From Hericium rajendrae (taxonomy: Eukaryota; Basidiomycota; Agaricomycetes; Russulales; Hericiaceae), in contig CM065882.1 of the NCBI GenBank assembly GCA_033439255.1, forward strand, positions 2,356,001 to 2,420,000: a DNA stretch of 64,000 nt, given 5' to 3'. This document shows positions 33,963 through 43,889 of the stretch, piece after piece. The notes under the pieces were generated by a model that had not been told where the DNA came from, did not search any database, and was given only the letters and a program-made list of their open reading frames with translations. The position numbers and the translations under genes were made by a program. The first letter of the stretch is position 1. The number at the start of each line of letters is the position of its first letter.

Positions 33963-36900
33963 ATGGGTAGCACCACCGCGAAAGCCCCCTCTCTGACGCC
34001 GTCCGCGGATGCGCCGTCGCTCACTACGCCTCGGCTGCCAAACCGTCTCTACGACGTACCATTCCTCGCGGATGACGGCAGCAACTACATGTCCTGGAAG
34101 TTCAGGACCAAGATGGTCCTCGAAGTCCGCGGACTATGGGTGATAGTGGAGGGAACTGAAAAGGAACCAGTGGCCAGCGCGACCGATAAAGAAAAGGAAG
34201 CCTGGCGCACCAAGAACCGTGACGCGCGAGCGCAGATATGCCTCACGCTCAATGAAGAGCCCCTCAACACCGTGCTGGACACGACGACCGCGGAAGCGGC
34301 ATGGAAAAAGTTGAGCGAGCGGTACGAGGGCAAAGGCGAACAGCGAATCGCTTACCTCATTGGTGAGCTCTTTCGGAGCACGTTCACGGACGACGCCCCC
34401 CTCGAGCCGCAAATTAACGGCATGCGCCGCATCGGACACACGCTCACGGCGCTCGGCAACAAACTCGACGACAAGCTCATCGCTGTCGCCCTCATATTGT
34501 CCCTCCCCCCTTCCTACGACACCCTGAAGACGATCCTCACCTCTGCGCCATCACTCGACATTGATAACGTCACGACGCAGGTTATGCAGGAAGAGCAGCG
34601 CCGCCGCGAGTCCGCCGCGACCACCGCCTTCCTCGCACGCTCTTCAGGCGGCAAGAACTTCTCCAAGGGCCCCTCCGGTGGATCCCCCGGCGGCGGGTCT
34701 GGAAAACCGAAGGTCTATTGCAAGTTCTGCAAGGCGAAGGGACATACCAGGGACGAGTGCCGAAAGCTCAAGGAAAAGGAGAAGAACAATAAATCTTCCT
34801 CCAGTTCCAAGGCCCCGGCAGGCGACGCCGTTGCGAAAGTCGCGATGGTTCGCGAACCCGACGACAGCGCCATTCGCGTCTTCAAGGCATCAGCCGACGC
34901 TCTGGCAAAGCGCCCCGATCTGACGACCAGATGGCTCGTCGACTCGGGCGCCTCACGAATTATGAGCTGCGTCCGCGATTGGTTCACGACGTACCAGGCG
35001 TTCGATACCCCGCGCAAAGTCTGGCTTGGCGACAACTCGTCCATCGATGCCTACGGCGTCGGGCGCATCCCGGTCCTCATGCAGGCCAAAGGCGAATGGC
35101 ACAAAGTCGTCCTCTCAGACGCACTTTACGTCCCGGATCTCCATGGAAATCTGATCTCAGTTTCGCAGATCACCCGCCGCGGCACGCGCGTCCAGTTCTT
35201 GGAGTCGTCCTGCGAGATCTACGATCAGCAAGGCACACTCACCTGCGAAGGCCGCCTTGAGGACAATCTGTACATTATCAATGCTCGATCAGAAATTCCG
35301 GAAGCCGCCCACATCACTATCGCCGAGCCCGGCACCGACCCAACCAATCTTACCGCGTTCGTGGCTCGGACAAAAGTTGCGCGCGCGGACCTACAAACCT
35401 GGCACCGCCGCCTCGGCCACATCAATACCGACTCCGTGCTGCGGATGGTAAAGAAGAGTATGGTCACGGGCATGGATATTGTGGGCTCCGCCAGCCGCAA
35501 GGCCCTAGGCACCTGCGCTCCCTGCATTAAGGGGAAGCAGTCCCGCGAAGACGTCCCAAAGACGACCAACACGCGGGCGACCGAACCACTCGGCCGCCTA
35601 TTCTCGGACGTGTGCGGTCCCATGCAGACGCAATCCCGTCAGGGATTTAATTATTTTGTGTCCTGGATCGACGACTACTCGCGCAAGGCCGCAGTTGACG
35701 GCATCCGACACAAGAGCGACGTCCTTGAGCACCTCAAGGCTTTCGTCGCAGCGGCGGAACTTGAATCCGGTCGCAAACTCAAGGTTCTGCGCAGCGACGG
35801 TGGAGGCGAATACGTCTCACGCGAAGTCCGCCAGTTCCTCCGCGACAAGGGGATCAAGCACGAGACAACCACTGCCGACTCTCCGGAGTTCAATGGTGTC
35901 TCCGAGCGCTTCAACTGCACGGTTATGGAGATGGCCCGTCCCATGCTGGAAGACTCTGGGCTCCCCAAGTCCTTCTGGTTTGACGCCGTCGAGTACGCAA
36001 CGTACATCCACAATGTCGTCCCCACGCGCTCTCTCGCCACAAATGTCACACCGCATGAAGCTTGGACGGGCAACAAGCCCGACGTCTCGCTCATCCGCAC
36101 CTTCGGGTGCCGCGCGTTCGTCCATATCCCGGACAGCCGCCGCCGCAAGCTCGACCCCAAGTCCCTCATCTGCACCTTCATTGGCTATGCCAAGCACCGC
36201 AAGGCATACCGCCTCGTGCATCGTCCTACAGGGCGCATCATCGAGTCGCGGGACGTCATCTTCGAGGAGACACCAGACCACGAGCACCTCGAACGTGTCC
36301 AGATCGAAGTCGACCACGAGTCCGACACGTCTGGAGGGGAAGGAATCGCAGCGCCCGTCGCGCCAGAGTCCGCAGACTCCGAGGCTGAAGTCACGGAGCT
36401 CTTGGATGCCGACGAACATCCAGCCGTATCGCACACGGTGCCGCCTGCACCCCCCCAACTTCGACGCTCCACACGCAATGCACACGCGCCAGTCGCCGAC
36501 GACGATGCACGCTATCGCGTCACGTCGTACGACAAGAAGACGCTCCCTCAGCCAGCGGGCGCTCCGCCGGCCGAAGAGCACGTCAATTCTGCACGCGCAG
36601 ACCCTAACGGTGATCCACTCACCTACAAGGAGGCGATGTCACGCCCCGACGCAGCCGAATGGCTCGCAGCCTGCAACGAGGAGCTCCACTCCTTCAAGCA
36701 GATGGGCGTGTACGAAGAAGTTGACCGACCGCGTGACCGCAAGGTCGTCAACAGCAAATGGGTCTTCCGCATCAAGCGAGGCCCCAACGGCGAAGTCGAG
36801 AAGTACAAGGCGAGGCTCGTTGCGAAGGGGTTCACTCAAGTCGAAGGAATTGACTTTGATGAGACGTTCGCCCCTGTCGTCAAATTCACCTCCCTACGCA

Positions 36901-38156
36901 CGCTACTCGCACTCGCCGCCAAGGAGGATCTCGAAGTCCACCAGATGGACGTCAAGACCGCGTACCTACACGGTGAGCTCGAAGAGGAAATTTACCTCCA
37001 GCCACCGGCAGGATTCGGTGTGCCAGAAGGCAAAGTCTGGAAGCTCATCAAGTCAGTCTATGGGCTCAAGCAGGCAGGCCGAGTGTGGTACTTACGCATC
37101 AAGAGTGAATTCGAGAAGCTCGGATACACTCGCATCGACTCCGACCACTCGTTCTTCACGAAGTGGGCCCGCGAGGACGGCACGATCCTCTATGCCGCCA
37201 TCTACGTCGACGACATCATCCTCGTCTCCAACTCGATGGACGCGCTCCTCGAGGCCAAGGAGGCACTGAAACGCCTGTTCAATATGTCAGATCTGGGCGA
37301 GGTGCACTGGGTCCTCGGACTTGAAGTCATCCGCGACCGGAACGCCCGCACGATCGCGCTCTCGCAGCGCCGATACGTCGAGGAGATCCTCGAACGCGCG
37401 GGCTACTCGGACGCACGCCCCATCGCAACTCCGGCGCTCGCAAACGAACACATGGCAAAGGTCGACGCACCTGAAGTCGACGTCCTCACGTACCAAAGCG
37501 GCATTGGCTCGCTGATGTACGCTATGCTGGGGACGCGCCCGGACCTCGCGTACACCGTCGGCGTGCTGAGCCAGCACACGGCGAAACCGGGAGAGGCTCA
37601 CCAGCGCGCGCTCGTACGCGCGTTCAAGTACCTTCGAGGCACTGCTGATTATCAGCTAGTCTTCGATGGGAAAAAGCCATGGGAACTTACCGGATACGTG
37701 GACGCTGATTGGGCGGGCGATGTGAACGACAGGCGTTCCATTTCTGGATACACCTTCCTATTGGCTGGAGGGGCCGTCAGCTGGAGCTCGAAGAAGCAGA
37801 ACACGACCGCGTTATCCAGCACAGAGGCCGAATACATCGCGGCCGCGCACGCAGCAAAAGAAGCCACATGGCTACGCACCTTCCTGGGCGAAATCGGACG
37901 ACCGTGCAAGGCGGCAACGCTCCTCCTCATGGACAACCAATCGGCGATGGCAATAGCGCGGAACCCGGCGTTCCACGCACGAACGAAGCACATCGACGTG
38001 CGTTACCACTTCCTAAGGGAGAAGGTGGAGGCGGGAGCAATTAACTTGCAGTACGTACCTACGGGCGACCAGGTCGCGGACGTACTCACGAAGGGCTTGG
38101 TCAAGGCCAAGCACGACAAGTTTTCTGAAGCTATGGGCATGCGCCACGCTAGTTGA
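33963..38156 (+). CDS. Copia Gag-Pol polyprotein (intact, 1,397 aa)
   Basis: One open frame in the Ty1/Copia order. Gag-like region to about residue 230; zinc knuckle C-X2-C-X4-H-X4-C near residues 252-267; aspartic protease LVDSGAS near 325; GAG-pre-integrase HHCC beginning WHRRLGH near 480; integrase Asp, Asp, Glu at about 548, 611 and 641; reverse transcriptase from about 900 with VNSKWVFRIKR and YVDD near 1081; RNase H with GYVDADWAGD near 1245 and SSTEAEY. No stop or frameshift is seen, so the element may still be able to move. Retrovirus-like envelope functions are absent. The long antisense and alternative frames here are composition shadows. Confidence 0.96.
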   Translation: MGSTTAKAPSLTPSADAPSLTTPRLPNRLYDVPFLADDGSNYMSWKFRTKMVLEVRGLWVIVEGTEKEPVASATDKEKEAWRTKNRDARAQICLTLNEEPLNTVLDTTTAEAAWKKLSERYEGKGEQRIAYLIGELFRSTFTDDAPLEPQINGMRRIGHTLTALGNKLDDKLIAVALILSLPPSYDTLKTILTSAPSLDIDNVTTQVMQEEQRRRESAATTAFLARSSGGKNFSKGPSGGSPGGGSGKPKVYCKFCKAKGHTRDECRKLKEKEKNNKSSSSSKAPAGDAVAKVAMVREPDDSAIRVFKASADALAKRPDLTTRWLVDSGASRIMSCVRDWFTTYQAFDTPRKVWLGDNSSIDAYGVGRIPVLMQAKGEWHKVVLSDALYVPDLHGNLISVSQITRRGTRVQFLESSCEIYDQQGTLTCEGRLEDNLYIINARSEIPEAAHITIAEPGTDPTNLTAFVARTKVARADLQTWHRRLGHINTDSVLRMVKKSMVTGMDIVGSASRKALGTCAPCIKGKQSREDVPKTTNTRATEPLGRLFSDVCGPMQTQSRQGFNYFVSWIDDYSRKAAVDGIRHKSDVLEHLKAFVAAAELESGRKLKVLRSDGGGEYVSREVRQFLRDKGIKHETTTADSPEFNGVSERFNCTVMEMARPMLEDSGLPKSFWFDAVEYATYIHNVVPTRSLATNVTPHEAWTGNKPDVSLIRTFGCRAFVHIPDSRRRKLDPKSLICTFIGYAKHRKAYRLVHRPTGRIIESRDVIFEETPDHEHLERVQIEVDHESDTSGGEGIAAPVAPESADSEAEVTELLDADEHPAVSHTVPPAPPQLRRSTRNAHAPVADDDARYRVTSYDKKTLPQPAGAPPAEEHVNSARADPNGDPLTYKEAMSRPDAAEWLAACNEELHSFKQMGVYEEVDRPRDRKVVNSKWVFRIKRGPNGEVEKYKARLVAKGFTQVEGIDFDETFAPVVKFTSLRTLLALAAKEDLEVHQMDVKTAYLHGELEEEIYLQPPAGFGVPEGKVWKLIKSVYGLKQAGRVWYLRIKSEFEKLGYTRIDSDHSFFTKWAREDGTILYAAIYVDDIILVSNSMDALLEAKEALKRLFNMSDLGEVHWVLGLEVIRDRNARTIALSQRRYVEEILERAGYSDARPIATPALANEHMAKVDAPEVDVLTYQSGIGSLMYAMLGTRPDLAYTVGVLSQHTAKPGEAHQRALVRAFKYLRGTADYQLVFDGKKPWELTGYVDADWAGDVNDRRSISGYTFLLAGGAVSWSSKKQNTTALSSTEAEYIAAAHAAKEATWLRTFLGEIGRPCKAATLLLMDNQSAMAIARNPAFHARTKHIDVRYHFLREKVEAGAINLQYVPTGDQVADVLTKGLVKAKHDKFSEAMGMRHAS

Positions 38157-38163
38157 GCGGGCG

Positions 38164-38298
38164 TGTTGTAGTTAAGAGTCAACGCGCGCGACGCGCCGTG
38201 ATCATGTGATATACTCGGACTGCATAGTTACCTTACGAAAAACTTTTCTTTCTCCCCTTCCCTCAGTACTCTATCCGAGATACTGAGGTCAGTACTTA
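38164..38298 (+). repeat. 3' LTR of the Copia element, left part
   Basis: Starts TGTTGTAG directly after the short purine-rich tract GAGCGGGCG and runs to the GTACTTA target of the 1-kb insertion. Confidence 0.92.
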
Positions 38299-39298
38299 TG
38301 GTGAGGGGCAACGCATAGGGATTTAAACTCCGAAACCGTCCGCGCCACATCCCCCTCAACGCTTGAGAGACATGGTAGGGGGAAGTGTGAGCTTCCACGG
38401 CCGCGCGAAAATTCAATTATCATCGTGTTAAATCATAACAAATCGATTGGAGATGTTTCTATAAATCAAATCTGGAAAAGCACTGTTCGTTTTCGGTAGG
38501 GCCTCATGAGCAGAACAGCTTTCAGGTAGGTTCGTGCACTTTCGGGACAGTTTTGGTACTTTTAATTTATCCAAATGACTGGGACAGATTTTAGATGATT
38601 TATGGTAACATTTTCCTAATATACCTATGCGCGAGGGGGTCAAAGTTTCCCCCACCCAAAGCAGGCCCGAACGGGCATAAGCGCCCAGCGAGACGCGCGC
38701 AAACGCGCTTTACATAATCAAATTTCGACGCGTCGCGTGCGTTGATCAAGCCAACAAAAAGGCGTTCGACCTCTGCCTCACTCCCTACAGCCATAACGTT
38801 GTGATCTAACACTCCAATAGTGTTTGTAAAGTCATTAGAAAGCATTTGATTCAAGCCTTATTCAAGATTAGCAGGGCTAGAATGAGAAAGGAGAGTAGAA
38901 CGGAGAGATCAGTACTGCTTCTCTCGAAGCTCATTGAAAGCCAGATTGGGGTCATGGTAGTATCAAATTATCATGAGACTATCTTATATGAGTATTAGGT
39001 GTGTCCAAAGCTCGCCAGAAGGCCCCGTAATCTCGGACGAAGGGGACTGAATGAGAATGATGAAGGGGCCTGAGGTACACATTAAATTCTCTCGAAATGG
39101 CTTTTGTACATGCCTTGTACTCTTGCAAATAACTACTTCTTTTCATTTAAAAGCTAATCTGAATTTATTATATTTTTCTGGAGGTTCCGATGTTGAGAAT
39201 CTGTGCGCGCTCGCCCGCGACCACATCCTCGAGCACATTTCGTGCGTGAGAGCAGCACGTGACCTGGACGCTTTTCGAAGCGGCGTTGCCCCTCACCA
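38299..39298. mobile_element. 1,000-bp non-autonomous element with 16-bp inverted ends in the 3' LTR
   Basis: The left end TGGTGAGGGGCAACGC is the exact inverse of the right end. GTACTTA stands on both sides (38292-38298, 39299-39305), while the 5' LTR has it once. If the last base is assigned differently the duplication is 8 bp (AGTACTTA). No open frame of note lies inside, so the element must be moved in trans. The superfamily cannot be fixed from the ends alone. Confidence 0.88.
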
Positions 39299-39305
39299 GT
39301 ACTTA

Positions 39306-39469
39306 CTTTATTCCCCCTTCGTTCCGAGACTGATTTTACCTGTAGAATACATTGGTTATTTCCTCGCAGGTATTTACTTACAGTCTCGTCAGTACTCTAT
39401 CCGAGATACTGAGAATACATTGGTTATTTCCTCGCAGTCGCTAATCGCTCCGCTCGTTGCCCCACAATA
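39306..39469 (+). repeat. 3' LTR of the Copia element, right part
   Basis: 164 bp completing the 299-bp LTR, identical by eye to the corresponding part of the 5' LTR. Confidence 0.92.
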
Positions 39470-39626
39470 TCGACCAGAGTGAATGTCTTCCCTCCGTCGG
39501 CTTCAGCATACTGCAGCAGCGGGGAAGAGAAGTGTTCCCTGACTAATGTTCAGAAGAATCACGAATCTATGAGATACGCATATGGGAGATTGGATGAAAT
39601 ATACCATATCCAACCCGAAGAGCCAT
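39470..39626 (-). pseudogene. NMT1/THI5-like binding-fold protein, 5' part
   Basis: Exon 1 is 39626-39605 (MALRVGY plus one base). A 62-nt intron follows, then exon 2 from 39542 to the insertion point at 39470, reading REHFSSPLLQYAEADGGKTF. It runs in phase into the remainder of exon 2 at 22809. This N terminus is the expected first strand and helix of the fold, so the pair is one gene split by the transposons. Confidence 0.85.
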
Positions 39627-40225
39627 TATGAGTCGTGATGGCAACGATTGATGTCCTGTCTTTCAGGTTATGAAGGTCATATACAGGAGATCTGAAGAGA
39701 TCTGACTTTGGTCATGACATCACATCATCGATCGATCTTATCTTATCATCCCGGAATGCAACGATCTCGTATGCTCTGCTCGTGTGCTCGAGGCAAACAA
39801 TGGGATAAGGATCGGAGAAAACCTGCGATGAGTTCACCCCGAAAGAATTGAACCGGTGGTTAATGATCGAGCTGAAGGTGCACGCAGCCACTTGTGGGAG
39901 TCTGTGACATATGAGTGCAGAGTTTACCACAATTATCACTCTGCAAAGGGCCTGTCTAGAGAACCACGACGACGAACACCATAATGTGAAGCTGGCTGTA
40001 GATATGCAAACGACTCGGATTGCATACTTACAATGGCGTATCACTACTCAAAGCAATTCCGACGAGCATCGTGCTGACAGTCGCCCGAAGCCGAAGGCCA
40101 GCCTACCTGAAGTCTCACAACCGTTATGGTCCCGGAATGCGTAACAATGTTCGGTTGGCGGCATGGCGTTTTGCCTGAGGCGAAAAGAATAAATACAACA
40201 TTGCCTTAATTCGAACTCGTTTCGA
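39627..40225. other. Intergenic region upstream of the disrupted gene
   Basis: Holds the promoter of the disrupted binding-protein gene and the 3' UTR of the YIP4-like gene. A minus-strand frame at 39712-40044 has no recognised motif. Confidence 0.4.
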
Positions 40226-41541
40226 CTACTGGATAAGTATCATCCATGCCAGAATGAAATAGAAAAGTCTGCAAAGGATATTCAATAAAGCTTAGCTCAT
40301 GTGGAAGGTGATGAGCTTACAATAGCGGGTATACAGCCAACAAAATACGTTGCGGCTCGATTTTCGTGCCGTCCAGGAAGTTAATGGAAGCTGTAACCAG
40401 TTGTTGATTTAGAGATGAGCAATAGGGAGAAAAGAAACCTTACCCCATATGCACCAAACCCACGCGAGAATGGCAATTGGTGCTCGCACATAGATGATAC
40501 GAACGAAACACGAGATAAGGGCTGCAATATCGAGAGGGGCCACGCAATAACCCAGCACGCAAAGCCCTTGGAAAAATGATCTGAAGCGCGTATCAATGGA
40601 CTGCTATGGGCAACTCGGTTCTCAATTAGCTTACACTCGTCCTCCGAGAAGCTGAGGAGGAAGCGTCAGTCGCCATAAAGATACAACATAGCTTACAACA
40701 TAAATACCTTGGCTTGGATAGTTACTACCAGCGAACCGACGCAGATCAGCACAACTACGGCGGTGAACGTACCCAACGACTGGTTCGCTGGTGCCTATTG
40801 GATGTACACGTTAAGAGTGAGATAGCAGAACAAGCACGATGCTTCGGCAGCTCACGTTCACGCTAAGCATGATGGCCAGAAGTAGACACAGGAACAGCGG
40901 GCCCCATAAATCCCAGTCTCTGTGCAGCTCGATTGAGCCAATCATTACACGTTCTATATGCGTTGAAACACACCTAAGCACTTCTCTTCCACCTCCTTTT
41001 CTCCGAGGATACAACACTTGAATCAGTTTATTCCATACAGACAACAGATCTCGGCCCTGTAAATGCGTTTACTGCGGAACAAGCGGCACGCGACAGACAG
41101 CCACGTACGATCGTTGTGGTAATGGGTTCATCAAGTGTATCTACGCCTGTATAACTGCGACATATGGAGAGTCAAGCATAAATCGCGTGATATCGAGGGG
41201 CACACGCACCGCGTCTCAACCCTTACGCCTCCGAAGGTGTGCCGCGAAGCGTTTGGAGGTTGTCTGGTTGGGGCTCCAATGTTTCCTGAGAGTTCAGGAG
41301 CAGGAGAGCCAGACTCTGAAGCTAATTGGTCGGTTTGCCGAGCCTTGCCTTTGTCAGGTGCGGGCGATACTTGTGGTGAGGGATGCGAGTAGCCGGGGAT
41401 GTCATCCTCATTCAAGTCGTCATCGTCATCTGCGGAGAGGTCAATACGCTGATTCTATTTTTTAACATGATAGATGTGTGACTTGCCTGCCTGTATGAAT
41501 TGCGACGTAGATGTCAAAGGCGTTGAAGCGTCCATGTCCAT
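40226..41541 (-). CDS. YIP4: Yip1-domain Golgi membrane protein, YIP4/YIPF6-like
   Basis: Yip1 proteins are five-span membrane proteins of the early secretory pathway that interact with Rab GTPases. Ten exons: 41541-41487, 41429-41210, 41154-41109, 41056-40974, 40919-40856, 40794-40708, 40651-40635, 40580-40444, 40390-40321 and 40268-40226 (273 aa). The first intron uses a GC donor (GCAAGT at 41486). A cytosolic N terminus of about 135 residues is followed by the family signature RDWDLWGPLFLCLLLA. Five hydrophobic segments follow, including SLGTFTAVVVLICVGSLVV, GLCVLGYCVAPLDIAALIS and ILLAVYPLLLFYFILAW. The exon at 40651-40635 is only 17 nt. The gene is divergent from RPT2 with 200 bp between the start codons. 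Confidence 0.88.
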
Positions 41542-41741
41542 GGTGTGTGCTGGACGTGCACCCGGGCTGCCGCGACTGCACTGGCACTGGCAGAGCTCTG
41601 GTGCGATCACGAGCCTTACGTAAGCACCTGTAAGCACTTACGCGTTCTTGGACTGACGCGTCCCACTCGCTGCTCTCTCACTTACCACCACCTTCACACC
41701 ACCGTTTCCAACCCGTTTTCTCCTCAGAGGCATCGTTCATC
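41542..41741. promoter_or_regulatory. Bidirectional promoter region between YIP4-like and RPT2
   Basis: Only 200 bp separate the two start codons, so both promoters must lie here. A near-palindromic TACGTAAGCACCTGTAAG stretch around 41618 is seen; no factor site can be named. Confidence 0.5.
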
Positions 41742-43358
<1,617 letters not shown>

Positions 43359-43889
43359 TAGCCATACATTGTCGTGTAATTATCTTTGCGTCTGGGCGCT
43401 CTTTTCAGGCGGGTGTCATCTCGAATTACACTATTGTTTTCTTTACCAACGTGTGGCCCTTGATTGGACGTTGAAGAGCACAAGTTGGAAAACTGCCTGC
43501 CTGCTTTTGCAGGATGATCTTCGGACCACCTCGCTTGACGTGCTGACGGAAAGTCAGGATGGGGCTGCTTCTGGGGAAGACGACGGCGGCATCACTTTGT
43601 CGCTGTCAGGCATCTCGCTCAGTAGGACCCCTGAGTATTGGTACTGAGGCCGTTTCGGCCTAAGGCAGTTGGTGTACGGACACAAAATTTTTTTCGGCCA
43701 GAATTTGTCGGGACTAACAACGGCATCAAGGTCCCTAGGGTCCGATTTGTCCGGATTCTCGAAACGGCCTCATAGAATAATGAAATCACTAGTAAACAGT
43801 AGTTACGATGGCTACAGAGCTCTCATAGTAAACTAGTAGTGATACGGAGCATAGAAAACACGGTATTATCCATGCTACGCAAGAAAATA
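43359..43889. other. RPT2 3' flank and left flank of the transposon block
   Basis: Contains the RPT2 3' UTR, the 128-bp inverted-repeat element (43645-43772) and a short AT-rich stretch before the transposase stop codon. No gene is seen. Confidence 0.5.
43645..43772. mobile_element. 128-bp inverted-repeat element (MITE-like)
   Basis: Starts TGAGGCCGTTTCG and ends CGAAACGGCCTCA, a perfect 13-bp inverted pair. The left end is itself part of the palindrome GGCCGTTTCGGCC. No coding capacity. It may be an independent miniature element or the left end of the transposon that encodes the adjacent transposase. Confidence 0.6.

Larger units (their letters stand above)
22815..39469 (+). mobile_element. 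Ty1/Copia retrotransposon carrying two nested DNA elements (composite, 16,655 bp)
   Basis: The element starts TGTTGTAG and ends CACAATA, and is flanked by TCGAC on both sides (22810-22814, 39470-39474). Taking out the 10,777-bp element with its TA copy, and the 1,000-bp element with its GTACTTA copy, leaves a 4,869-bp Copia element with two 299-bp LTRs. The element lies in exon 2 of the binding-protein gene, in the opposite orientation. Confidence 0.9.

Noticed and set aside
35656-37269. 537-aa plus-strand frame and several minus-strand frames inside the Copia gene
   Set aside because: They overlap the intact Gag-Pol frame and read as Ser/Arg-rich or shadow sequence with no domain.
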